Assembly: GCF_002102475.1 (NCBI RefSeq)
Contig: NZ_MSQD01000001.1
Location: 248,001 to 312,000 of the forward strand
Direction of reading: 5' to 3'
Length of the DNA stretch: 64,000 bases
From: Thermoanaerobacterium sp. PSU-2
Lineage (GTDB): Bacteria > Bacillota > Thermoanaerobacteria > Thermoanaerobacterales > Thermoanaerobacteraceae
Shown: in pieces, positions 55,949 through 63,778 of the stretch
Layout of the letters: each line of letters opens with the position of its first letter
Numbering within the stretch: position 1 is the stretch's first letter
Position numbers and translations under genes: made by a program
The notes under the pieces: model-generated
Databases searched by the model: none
Told to the model about the DNA's origin: nothing
The model's input: the letters and a program-made list of their open reading frames with translations, nothing else

Positions 55949-56812
55949 CTAATTCATCAATTTTTTTATCTCATCTTTTGACAACTCTGTAATTTCTGCT
56001 ATTCTGTCGATGTCCATACCTTCTTTTAACAACTTCTTTGCTATTTTTATACTTTTTTCTTTTTCGCCTTTTTCAATACCTTTTTCAATACCTTTTTCCA
56101 TGCCTTCTCTAATACCTTGTTTAATGCCCTTTTCTAATATCATTTTGTACGTCTCAGATTCTTCAATCCTAAACATCCTCATCACCTCCGAAAAAACTTT
56201 CTCAATAACTTCTTTTTTAAAGACTATGCCCGATAATATCTCTGCCTTAAACGCTATGTCTTTCTTTTTGTTTATGTCTAATGGAATATCTTTTATAGCC
56301 TCAACACATCTTTCCAGATATTTTTCTCCTTCTTCTTTCCTTCTATTTTTGTCCATCAGCGGAAGAAGGGAATACAAGTCATAATAGTCTGTCTTTAAAA
56401 CATCAGTATATTTTATGTCACCAACATTTATTGTTCTATATTTATAGTCTAATATGTTCTGTTCTCCAAAGTCGTAATTTAAGCTACTTTTGATGTTTGC
56501 ATTATCTTTGCCTATATAAATTACTATCTGATATGGCAAGAGATCATGCTTTTCCATTATCTCCAGGGAATATCTTAGCATCCTGTAAGGCATCTTTTCA
56601 TCATTTTTCGATTGAAATTCTATGTGCACAGCCACATTTCCTTTGTCAGTAGTACATTTAAATATCATATCGCTGTCTCTGCGTTCTACTCTTGCAAATT
56701 CTATATTTAGTTCATCAATCTTTGTGTATTGGAGACCTAAAAAATAGCTCATTATGTCATCAGCCATATCAGAAAAAATATTTTTCATCGTTATATCGTA
56801 TTTCTGGCTCAT
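55949..56812 (-). CDS. Rpn family recombination-promoting nuclease / PD-(D/E)XK transposase-like
   Basis: 287 residues. N-terminal 'YDITMKNIFSDMADDIMSYFLG' and the nuclease core 'DMIFKCTTDKGNVAVHIEFQSK' (both in part; Asp near 47 and E-x-Q near 64) fit the Rpn/PDDEXK_2 family. The C-terminus has the usual run of 'KGIxxGI' turns (about 228-252) and ends in a small helical motif. These genes move between genomes and are frequent in Firmicutes. ATG at 56812 has GGAAGG upstream. Its presence fits the rearranged character of this region. Confidence 0.83.
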   Translation of the reverse strand: MSQKYDITMKNIFSDMADDIMSYFLGLQYTKIDELNIEFARVERRDSDMIFKCTTDKGNVAVHIEFQSKNDEKMPYRMLRYSLEIMEKHDLLPYQIVIYIGKDNANIKSSLNYDFGEQNILDYKYRTINVGDIKYTDVLKTDYYDLYSLLPLMDKNRRKEEGEKYLERCVEAIKDIPLDINKKKDIAFKAEILSGIVFKKEVIEKVFSEVMRMFRIEESETYKMILEKGIKQGIREGMEKGIEKGIEKGEKEKSIKIAKKLLKEGMDIDRIAEITELSKDEIKKLMN

Positions 56813-56876
56813 ACTTCTTCCTTCCATCTCTCTTTATCTTACCTTTATTATATCATACGAATATTAAAAATACAGA

Positions 56877-56995
56877 TTATTGCTCTAACATTTTTATATC
56901 AAAATTTTGTAACATTAAGTCTTCTTCCCCACCGTCCCATTTTATAATCAATTTTATAAGCTTTTTGATTAAATCTAATATTTTCTGCCTTTCAT
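56877..56995 (-). pseudogene. Truncated duplicate of the 55025-55660 gene tail
   Basis: On the minus strand the codons read 'ERQKILDLIKKLIKLIIKW' then 'DGGEEDLMLQNFDIKMLEQ' and stop, almost the same as the last 37 codons of the 55025-55660 product. No start or upstream part is present. It follows the 57006-57557 gene directly, suggesting unequal recombination in an old gene array. Confidence 0.7.
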
Positions 56996-57005
56996 ATAAA
57001 TTGAT

Positions 57006-57557
57006 TTAGTTTGTAATATCGTTATGGACTGTAATTTCTTTTTTCTTTAATTGATCGACGTAAATGTATATTGTGAAATCATTCTGTTCTTTTATCAATT
57101 TGTCTAATTTATCGTCAGAAATGTCTGGCATATATATGCTAAGAACAGAAGACATTGTCTGATTATTGTTATTGTTGGGATATACATAAGCTATGGGCGT
57201 CATATTACTCCCTATCAAATCTGCATATTTCTTGGGATATATTATTTGAAATCCAATTTTATGATTTTTTATAGCATTATTTATTCCAGGTAGTGTGTAT
57301 GTCACAATAAAATTTAATCCCTGTCCTACTTTATCGGAAACCTCCATTTGACACCTTTGTATTGATAAATTGCTTACTTGCACATTGTTAAGAAAAAATT
57401 TTTCTTCGTCTTGTTGTAATTGTTTCATATTTGTTGATATGGTTGTATAATTAACGGTATTTCCCTTGTGTGCGAAAATAAAATACAAACCCAGTAATAC
57501 AATCACGATGCCAACAATTGTGAAAATAATTGTTTTCTTTTTAATTTTTATTGACAT
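57006..57557 (-). CDS. Membrane-anchored extracytoplasmic protein of unknown function
   Basis: 183 residues. Basic N-terminus and one helix (about 10-29), then an external domain with 'CQMEVSDKVGQGLNFIVTYTLPGINNAI' (in part) and a short Asn run (about 129-135). No family recognised. The ATG at 57557 has GGAGG upstream. An ECF-like promoter lies about 190 bases upstream, after the duplicated tail fragment at 57826. Similar length and build to the 55025-55660 product, but without clear sequence identity outside the tail duplication. Confidence 0.6.
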   Translation of the reverse strand: MSIKIKKKTIIFTIVGIVIVLLGLYFIFAHKGNTVNYTTISTNMKQLQQDEEKFFLNNVQVSNLSIQRCQMEVSDKVGQGLNFIVTYTLPGINNAIKNHKIGFQIIYPKKYADLIGSNMTPIAYVYPNNNNNQTMSSVLSIYMPDISDDKLDKLIKEQNDFTIYIYVDQLKKKEITVHNDITN

Positions 57558-57752
57558 TGAAACGTCCTCCAATCTATAATCTACAATCTTCCATGGTATT
57601 ACACTTTCTTCCTTCAGACAATCAATTGCGTATCTATCTTTATCACAAAGTGCAAAAATATCCTTGTTTTAAGAGATTAGCAAATAGACCTTTAGGACTA
57701 AAATCGTACCACCCTAAAACTTTTTTCGCTAAATTAGCTCTCCATAATATAA

Positions 57753-57778
57753 GACAAATTTTTAAAGAATTTGTTACA
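57753..57778 (-). promoter_or_regulatory. ECF-sigma-like promoter before the 57006-57557 gene
   Basis: Minus strand: TGTAAC (57778-57773), 17 bases, GTCTTATAT from 57755. The surrounding 60 bases, including the A/T tract and a TAGCC hairpin, repeat the arrangement at 54181-54254. Confidence 0.55.
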
Positions 57779-57805
57779 ATTTTTTAAAAAAACTTTTTAA
57801 GTATA

Positions 57806-57875
57806 AAAAATAGCCTTATTGAGGGCATTAATATATTTTTATATCAAAATTTTCTAGCAATAAATCTTTTTACCC
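57806..57875 (-). repeat. Decayed copy of the 55025-55660 gene tail with its hairpin
   Basis: The bases 57826-57853 repeat the end of the 55025-55660 gene ('NFDIK' and stop region), and the following hairpin (57806-57822) and A-rich tract also match. Codons further upstream are degraded. Confidence 0.55.
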
Positions 57876-57898
57876 ATCATGATTTGCTTTTTGAAGTA

Positions 57899-57937
57899 TA
57901 TAAGGTTAAGGATACTTTTCGTATCATTAACCTTATA
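57899..57937 (-). terminator. Hairpin after the TolB-like anti-sigma gene
   Basis: A long stem (57899-57915 with 57921-57937, one mismatch) and loop of five. The T run is weak, so it may also stabilise the message end. Confidence 0.55.
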
Positions 57938-57939
57938 CA

Positions 57940-59883
57940 TTATGGAATGCTTATTTCAAACTTTTCAGGATTGTATTTATAATAAAGATACTGATGGTTT
58001 GTATTTACATTAAACATAAGCGTTTTACCATCCCAAAAATTTGAGTTTAAAGCTTGAATGGTTGTGTCTTTAATCAATGTTTGCAAATCTATTTTTTTGT
58101 TATCATTTAAATCGTAGACATACGTTTTCGCTGTATTTTGTGCTGTTATATAGTTTGCCGCAAGGTATCTTCCGCTTTCATCGATCTTAAGTTCAAAAAA
58201 TCCGCCGCTATTAATGCTATCGATCATTTTAAATTTCTTGCCGTTTAATTCATAACTTATCAACTTCACACTTGGTTTACCTGTATTTTGTATTGTAAAT
58301 ACAAGCGTATTCGTCTTGCTGCTGTACGCTATTGGTCCAAGTCTATAGTCTCCGTCTGGCAAATACTGCTTTGGAATGTCTGTTTTGTCAAATAGTTTTA
58401 CATTGCTTTGTCCTTCTGCCATGTACAAAGATCCATTCTTATTTATATATTCTGCTTTGCTTAAGTTTTTTATGCTATCTATTATATATCCATTGCTGTT
58501 GGGTATCAGATAGTACCTCGATTTTTCTATAGAGTAGTAGCTTTCCATCGTATATGCATAGTTTAACTCAGCATCTACATATATCTTTCCGTTTTCCGTG
58601 CCTGACGACAGTATTGTGTATCCCACCGGGTGAGGATTTGATATTGTAAGCAGCTGTGGCGGATTTTTCATAAGCATTCTCGCGAAATCATCGTCTCTAA
58701 CTACAAATGCTTGTAAATACCTTCTTACAACATCTTGTGCACTGATTTTTTCTTTGCTTATATCTATCTTCATTAAGCGCATAGCATTGCCGCCTGTGTC
58801 TACATTTGCATTTTTGAGAACAAATATGCTATTTGAGCCGCTGTTCCAGACAGGATCAAAATAGCTGTACAACCCATTCGTCTCGAAAGTTTGAGCCTCA
58901 TCAGAAGGTTTTATGCTTTTTAGCCAATCTTCAACAGCGATTTCATTAGATATATTAGACGTTACCTGTCTTTTAGTGGCAAAATTTACTGTGTCTGTAA
59001 CCCATATATTTGAAACTGATTCTTTTACGCTTATATTATCTTTTATCTTATCTGTTTTTAACTCGCTTTTTTCGTATGCAATATAATTGCCATCCGGAGA
59101 GACGGAAGGGAATCTTCCATCATCGACAATCTTTTCTTTGTTATAATTCAAATCTTTGTATATTATTTTATTGTCCCTTTCAAATACAATTGCATCAGCA
59201 CCTTTGATAAATGAGCCATATGAACCGTCTGCGAGTTTAGTGGACTTCAATGTTTTTAGATCTATTTCATTTAAAGAAGACTCTTTTATATCAAATCCAT
59301 GTGTCTCTCTTGGTGATATGACTTTTCTTGTATAGATAATTTTATTTTCATCAGGTGAAAACGAAGGTTCATCATAGTAAATAGACACTTCATCACCTTT
59401 TAATATTACTGTTTCTTTATTTGTTTTAAGATCAAGCAAATAAATATTTCCGTTTGAAGAGTAAACAAGTTTATCGCCATCGTTAGAAACACTAACATAA
59501 TTAATTTCCCTATTTGAAATCTTTTTAAAGCCTTCTTTGTTGTATTCAAATAAGCCTTTATCACTTATTGGCATATAAATTGTTCCATTATATTCAGTAA
59601 TTCTTCCGTTGACTCCTCCGCCGATATCCACAAACGACATTTGATTAGCTATCTTGAGATCTGCTGCGTTGACTTTTGGAATGATTGTGTCAGGAATCTT
59701 CTTGATATCAAGGGAGTAAAACACCGTCAATAGGCATGCCACAGCAGCCATTCCTACAAAAGTTCTTTTTATCCAATTGTTATTTTTTTTAAATCTCTTG
59801 CGGAGCTTTCGCTTTAGTTCCATATTAACAGGTATTTGCTCTTTTATTTTATTAAGGTTATTTTCTATTCTATTCTCATCCAT
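57940..59883 (-). CDS. Anti-sigma-like membrane protein with TolB beta-propeller
   Basis: 647 residues. A short cytoplasmic head (about 1-42, basic, helical) precedes one membrane helix (about 44-62). The large external part begins with PD40/TolB-type repeats ('PSFSPDENKIIYTRK' near 168, 'FPSVSPDGNYIAYEKS' near 258), followed by more beta-rich sequence. It starts two bases after the ECF sigma stop, with GGAGGG upstream, so the pair is co-translated. By position and topology it should hold the sigma factor and sense an external signal; no zinc motif is seen in the head. Confidence 0.75.
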   Translation of the reverse strand: MDENRIENNLNKIKEQIPVNMELKRKLRKRFKKNNNWIKRTFVGMAAVACLLTVFYSLDIKKIPDTIIPKVNAADLKIANQMSFVDIGGGVNGRITEYNGTIYMPISDKGLFEYNKEGFKKISNREINYVSVSNDGDKLVYSSNGNIYLLDLKTNKETVILKGDEVSIYYDEPSFSPDENKIIYTRKVISPRETHGFDIKESSLNEIDLKTLKSTKLADGSYGSFIKGADAIVFERDNKIIYKDLNYNKEKIVDDGRFPSVSPDGNYIAYEKSELKTDKIKDNISVKESVSNIWVTDTVNFATKRQVTSNISNEIAVEDWLKSIKPSDEAQTFETNGLYSYFDPVWNSGSNSIFVLKNANVDTGGNAMRLMKIDISKEKISAQDVVRRYLQAFVVRDDDFARMLMKNPPQLLTISNPHPVGYTILSSGTENGKIYVDAELNYAYTMESYYSIEKSRYYLIPNSNGYIIDSIKNLSKAEYINKNGSLYMAEGQSNVKLFDKTDIPKQYLPDGDYRLGPIAYSSKTNTLVFTIQNTGKPSVKLISYELNGKKFKMIDSINSGGFFELKIDESGRYLAANYITAQNTAKTYVYDLNDNKKIDLQTLIKDTTIQALNSNFWDGKTLMFNVNTNHQYLYYKYNPEKFEISIP

Positions 59884-59885
59884 TT

Positions 59886-60377
59886 TTATCCCTCCAAACA
59901 TATATTGACTAGTTTTTTAAGCTTTTGTACAATCCTATATGACTTCATTTTGACTGCATCTTCTGTTTTATTGAGTATTAGCGATAATTCCTTGTTTGTC
60001 ATATTTGAAAAATACTTTAGGTTTATGATTTCGACTTCCTCCTTTTGCAGACTGTATATTGATTTCTTTAGGCAATTCAGCTCCGCCTCTTTATCAAATT
60101 TATCCTCAAAAATATCTGGATAGGCGTATTGCTCAAGGCTTTCACCTATAGCTATATCTTTTTCCTTTTTATAGAAGTCGATAACTGTATTTCTTGCTAT
60201 TGTAAAAAGCCACGATTTAGGACTAGCATTAAGGTTTCTGTACTTTTCATAGGCTTTTTTAAAAATGTCGCTGACAATATCATCTGCATCCCATCTGTTG
60301 CCCACTTTGAAATACACATACCTATACACATCATCAAAATAGCTTTCATACATATCTAAAAAATCATTTTGCACCAT
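59886..60377 (-). CDS. ECF RNA polymerase sigma factor (first pair)
   Basis: 163 residues. Region 2 (about 10-75: 'YESYFDDVYRYVYFKVGNRWDADDIVSDIFKKAY', in part; 'SWLFTIARNTVIDFYK') and region 4 (about 105-160: 'LKYFSNMTNKELSLILNKTEDAVKMKSYR', in part). The short acidic linker between them is typical of ECF factors. ATG at 60377 follows GGAGG. An ECF-like promoter sits 23 bases upstream, suggesting autoregulation. Partner: the TolB-like protein downstream. Confidence 0.9.
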   Translation of the reverse strand: MVQNDFLDMYESYFDDVYRYVYFKVGNRWDADDIVSDIFKKAYEKYRNLNASPKSWLFTIARNTVIDFYKKEKDIAIGESLEQYAYPDIFEDKFDKEAELNCLKKSIYSLQKEEVEIINLKYFSNMTNKELSLILNKTEDAVKMKSYRIVQKLKKLVNICLEG

Positions 60378-60399
60378 TAAACCTCCCTCCGTATATAAA

Positions 60400-60425
60400 G
60401 ACGAATCAACCAAATCATAGTAACA
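60400..60425 (-). promoter_or_regulatory. ECF-like promoter before the first sigma gene
   Basis: Minus strand: TGTTAC (60425-60420), 17 bases, GTCTTTATATA from 60402. It can also be read as TGTTAC, 16 bases, CGTC, close to classical ECF consensus. Confidence 0.6.
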
Positions 60426-60563
60426 CTTTTTCCTTCTAATATAATAAAATAATTTACGTTAATTTAGAAAGAAATACTCAGTATGAGTGAACTTATATCT
60501 TTTTTCATAAAAATAATCTTTAAATCTTTTAACATCGTTAAATATCCCACAGAAAAAGTTTTA

Positions 60564-60572
60564 TGATATAAT
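60564..60572 (+). promoter_or_regulatory. Extended -10 promoter before the second sigma gene
   Basis: TGATATAAT (TG, one base, TATAAT) at 60564-60572 without a good -35, about 55 bases before the TTG start. Suggests housekeeping transcription of the second pair. Confidence 0.6.
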
Positions 60573-60626
60573 CTATTTGACATGCTTAAATTTTTATGGG
60601 CAAGCATGGACGAGGGAGGGAGGAAA

Positions 60627-61184
60627 TTGTTTATCTTATTTGACACGATTACAGACGAAAGTCAAAGAAAAAAAGTCGAAGATATATATGTAAAGTACAG
60701 CAGAGATATGTTTAAAGTGGCATACAACATTTTAAACGACTATCAATTGGCACAAGATGCGGTCCAATCTGCTTTTATAAATATTATCAATTATATCGAA
60801 AAAATTTCTGATTATGACTGTAACAAAATAAGAGCATTAGTTGTTATTATAGTTAGAAACATCTCAATAAATATGTACAATAAAATAAAGCGGCAAAAAA
60901 ATTTATTTATTGAAGATGCGGATGAGTTTTTCCATGATGACTCAGAGCCGTTTGACGAGAAGGTAATAAATGATGACATTTTTAGAAGAGTATCTGAAAA
61001 AGTAAAAGAGCTAAAGACAGAGTACGCAGACATTATTTCTCTAAAATACTACTACGGATACTCTAATAAAGACATCGCAAATCTTTTAAACATCACAGAA
61101 GACAATGTAAGAGTAAGACTGTATCGCGCGCGGCAAAGCCTTAAAGATGCTTTATACCAGTATAAAGGAGATGTGGAAATATGA
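60627..61184 (+). CDS. ECF RNA polymerase sigma factor (second pair)
   Basis: 185 residues. Region 2: 'YVKYSRDMFKVAYNILNDYQLAQDAVQSAFINII' (in part), region 4: 'LKTEYADIISLKYYYGYSNKDIANLLNITEDNVRVRLYRARQSL' (in part). The TTG at 60627 is favoured, as a long GAGGGAGGGAGG tract precedes it; an ATG at 60582 has no such site. It overlaps its partner gene by 4 bases. Divergent from the first sigma pair, with 249 bases between the two starts. Confidence 0.9.
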   Translation: MFILFDTITDESQRKKVEDIYVKYSRDMFKVAYNILNDYQLAQDAVQSAFINIINYIEKISDYDCNKIRALVVIIVRNISINMYNKIKRQKNLFIEDADEFFHDDSEPFDEKVINDDIFRRVSEKVKELKTEYADIISLKYYYGYSNKDIANLLNITEDNVRVRLYRARQSLKDALYQYKGDVEI

Positions 61185-61933
61185 AAGACCTTTACGATGA
61201 AAAGCTAAAATCTGAAAGCAAAATATTTGAGGCATTGCTGGAATATGCAGGGGCTTGCCATGTAAACAACATAATTAATGATCTGGAAGAAGCCAATGGT
61301 GAAGAAATACCTTACCCTGAAGAATTAAGCATTAAAATTAGAAAGATGTTAATACATCACAAAAGAAAAGAAGCAGTCAAAAAATTCTTCACATCGGCAA
61401 AAATGATCTTCCCAAAAGTCGCGGTATTCTTCTTTGTGGTTTTTATTGGCTTCACTGTGGCAATGACGACTGTTTCTGCTTTTAGAGCTCGCGTCTTTAA
61501 CCTCATAATTGAAATCAAAAAAGATTATACAGACATAAAATTAAAAGAAAACAATGAACCCAGTACGTCTTCTTCCACATCGCTGGTTCCATCCAACTGG
61601 GAAAATGAATATTATCTTTCATACGTGCCACATGGCTTCAAGATAAGCAAGGTAGAATCACAGGAGGTAACCAAAATCATTCAATACACAAATGACAAGG
61701 GCGATTTCATAATTTTCAGTCAAAGCTCTAACGAAAACACTGACATGATGGTTGACACGGAAAATGCTATAACACAAAAGATTGATATAAACGGCTATGA
61801 GGGCATCTTAGTTCAAAAAAACGGTTTAAACACTATCGTATGGCGTAAAGACAACAATTTATTCTCCTTAATGTCGAAAATCGATAAGAACGAACTTATA
61901 AAAGCTGCCAATAGCATCAAACTGAAAAAATAA
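61181..61933 (+). CDS. Anti-sigma-like protein with DUF4367 domain
   Basis: 250 residues. Cytoplasmic helical head (about 1-72), one membrane helix (about 78-100), a Ser/Thr-rich linker (about 124-132) and an external DUF4367-type domain (about 140-248: 'YLSYVPHGFKISKVES', 'GDFIIFSQSS', 'INGYEGILVQKNG', 'NTIVWRKDNNLFSLMSKIDKNEL' in part). Overlaps the sigma gene by 4 bases. DUF4367 occurs in anti-sigma and RsgI-like proteins of Firmicutes. It should restrain the second sigma factor. Confidence 0.82.
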   Translation: MKDLYDEKLKSESKIFEALLEYAGACHVNNIINDLEEANGEEIPYPEELSIKIRKMLIHHKRKEAVKKFFTSAKMIFPKVAVFFFVVFIGFTVAMTTVSAFRARVFNLIIEIKKDYTDIKLKENNEPSTSSSTSLVPSNWENEYYLSYVPHGFKISKVESQEVTKIIQYTNDKGDFIIFSQSSNENTDMMVDTENAITQKIDINGYEGILVQKNGLNTIVWRKDNNLFSLMSKIDKNELIKAANSIKLKK

Positions 61934-61944
61934 TTTATTTTAAC

Positions 61945-61970
61945 TGTAACAAAATTAATGATTATTTGTC
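61945..61970 (+). promoter_or_regulatory. ECF-like promoter before the 36-residue protein
   Basis: TGTAAC (61945-61950), 17 bases, GTC (61968-61970) and TAATATATAT, with an A/T tract upstream. Same form as the minus-strand sites at 54181, 57753 and 60400. Confidence 0.55.
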
Positions 61971-62009
61971 TAATATATATGGAGAAAAAACTAACATAGA
62001 GGGGATTTA

Positions 62010-62120
62010 ATGTTGAAGAAGAATTTTGTTAAAGCATTTATTATAGTCTTTTTAATCGTAGTCGTAAACTATGCGATATTTTACGGCATATTTTCTCTGT
62101 ATATGTCCATTCACCCATAA
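62010..62120 (+). CDS. Small single-pass membrane protein (36 residues)
   Basis: ATG at 62010 with GAGGGGA six bases upstream; TAA at 62118-62120. The product starts 'MLKKNFVKAFIIVFLIVVV' and is one hydrophobic helix (about 7-30) with a short tail. It resembles the 38-residue product at 53980-54096 in head, 'KAFI' and length, and has the same type of promoter. Function unknown; perhaps an effector or regulator in the envelope controlled by the neighbouring ECF factor. Confidence 0.65.
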   Translation: MLKKNFVKAFIIVFLIVVVNYAIFYGIFSLYMSIHP

Positions 62121-62149
62121 TAAAAAGGAGCCTTGGTCATCCAAGGCTC
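62121..62149 (-). terminator. Terminator of the amino acid permease gene
   Basis: A perfect 9-bp stem (62128-62136 with 62141-62149), loop of four; T run on the minus strand. It may also stop transcripts from the small gene on the plus strand. Confidence 0.8.
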
Positions 62150-62165
62150 TATAATCATACTTTTT

Positions 62166-63617
62166 TTAATAAATGGTTTCGGTTTTCACACCTTTGTAAT
62201 CATTTTGTGCCAGCTTGCTGTGCCTATATCCATAAAACACATATACGACAATTCCCAACACAAACCATACTATAAACCTTATCCACGTCTCAAGAGGCAG
62301 TGAAACCATCAAAAATACAGTTGAAGCAATGGATAAGATAGGCACTAACGGAACAAATGGACATCTAAATTTTCTCGGAAGTTCAGGCTTTGTGTACCTT
62401 AAAACAATAACAGCTACCGATACAAGGACAAAAGCAAACATGGTTCCTATATTCACAAGCTTTGCAAGTTCATCGATAGAGAAAAATCCTGCAACAACTG
62501 CTGCAAATAGCGCAACTATTATCGTACTTGCAACAGGCGTCTTGTGCTTTTCATGAAGTTTTGAAAGAAATGGCGGTAAAAGTCCATCTCTTGACATAGC
62601 AAAGAATATCCTGGTCTGTCCATACATCATAACTAAAAGAACCGTCGTTATTCCTGCTATCGCACCAAAAGAAACTAATCCCGACGCCCAGTTTATGCCG
62701 AGGCTTGTTAGTGCAAATGCCACAGGTTCAGGCGTATTAAGCTTTGTATATGATACGACACCTGTAAGTATTGCAACGACGACTATATACAAAATTGTAC
62801 TTATTCCTAAAGACCCTAAAATTCCTATAGGCATATCCCTTTCAGGGTTTTTTGTCTCCTCGGCCGCCGTCGACACAGAGTCAAACCCAATGTAAGCAAA
62901 AAATATTATTGCAGCGCCTGAAAATACTCCCTTCCATCCAAATGGTAAAAATGGCTTCCAGTTTGATGGATGTACATGCCATACAGCGACAGCTATAAAA
63001 AACAATATCACCATTACTTTAAATATAACAGCAATATTATTTAGTATCGAACTTTCTTTTGTTCCAAAAAGTAGAATTATTCCCAAAAGCAATACTATGC
63101 CTATAGCCGGTAGATTTATTATTCCACCAGGTGCAGAGCTTGCCGAATTTGCAGCCCATACAGGTATGTTAATGCCAAAGCTGTGAAGCAAACTTGTAAA
63201 GTACCCTGACCAACCTAATGCAATGGCAGGTATAGCGAATGCATACTCCAATATCAAGTCCCATCCTATTATCCATGCGAATATTTCACCAAGTGCCACA
63301 TAACTATAGCTATACGTAGATCCTGCTGCAGGAAATGTAGATGCAAACTCCGCATAACTTAGCGCAGCAAACGAGCATGCAATACCTGAAAGAACAAATG
63401 ACAATATAAGACCTGGTCCTGCATATTTTGCAGCCGCAACGCCAGTCAATACGAAAATACCTGTGCCAATTATTGCGCCAATGCCAAAGAGAATAAGGTC
63501 AAACCATGATAGCGATTTTTTCAATGCGTGCTTTTTGTCCTGTGTGTCATCTATTATCATGTCAAGAGATTTTTTTCTTAATATATTTAAATTACCAGTG
63601 TTTTCCTTGCGAGCCAT
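62166..63617 (-). CDS. APC-family amino acid permease
   Basis: 483 residues with twelve to thirteen membrane helices. 'LILFGIGAIIGTGIFVLTGVAAAKYAGPGLILSF' (in part) in helix 1 and 'FFAYIGFDSVSTAAEETKNPERDMPIGIL' (in part) near residue 238 are signatures of the cationic amino acid/YfnA-type subgroup. Imports amino acids with protons; the exact substrate is not evident. Single gene, with hairpins on both sides. Confidence 0.9.
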   Translation of the reverse strand: MARKENTGNLNILRKKSLDMIIDDTQDKKHALKKSLSWFDLILFGIGAIIGTGIFVLTGVAAAKYAGPGLILSFVLSGIACSFAALSYAEFASTFPAAGSTYSYSYVALGEIFAWIIGWDLILEYAFAIPAIALGWSGYFTSLLHSFGINIPVWAANSASSAPGGIINLPAIGIVLLLGIILLFGTKESSILNNIAVIFKVMVILFFIAVAVWHVHPSNWKPFLPFGWKGVFSGAAIIFFAYIGFDSVSTAAEETKNPERDMPIGILGSLGISTILYIVVVAILTGVVSYTKLNTPEPVAFALTSLGINWASGLVSFGAIAGITTVLLVMMYGQTRIFFAMSRDGLLPPFLSKLHEKHKTPVASTIIVALFAAVVAGFFSIDELAKLVNIGTMFAFVLVSVAVIVLRYTKPELPRKFRCPFVPLVPILSIASTVFLMVSLPLETWIRFIVWFVLGIVVYVFYGYRHSKLAQNDYKGVKTETIY

Positions 63618-63754
63618 CTTATATTTATCCCCCCAGTTTTAATTAGATTTAATTATTTTAGATTGATTATTTAAAATAGGATATTTTATTTTATTATAAT
63701 TAAAATTATATTGAGCCGCAAATAACTTTTTCACAACTATTAAAATTTTTTCGC

Positions 63755-63778
63755 AAAAACAAAAGACGCTTACGCGTC
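63755..63778 (-). terminator. Terminator of the RlmL-like gene
   Basis: A 5-bp GC-rich stem (63765-63769 with 63774-63778), then TTTTGTTTTT on the minus strand. It overlaps the stop codon at 63777. Confidence 0.7.

Noticed and set aside
57670-57736. On the minus strand AGGGTGGTACGA...GTCCTAAAGG resembles the antiterminator end of a T-box.
   Set aside because: No stem I or specifier region fits between it and the promoter at 57753, and the gene behind it is not an amino-acid gene. It may be a chance hairpin or a relic.
57551-57787. A 78-codon plus-strand frame in the gap between two minus-strand genes.
   Set aside because: No ribosome site, atypical composition, and it lies across the promoter and leader of the 57006-57557 gene.
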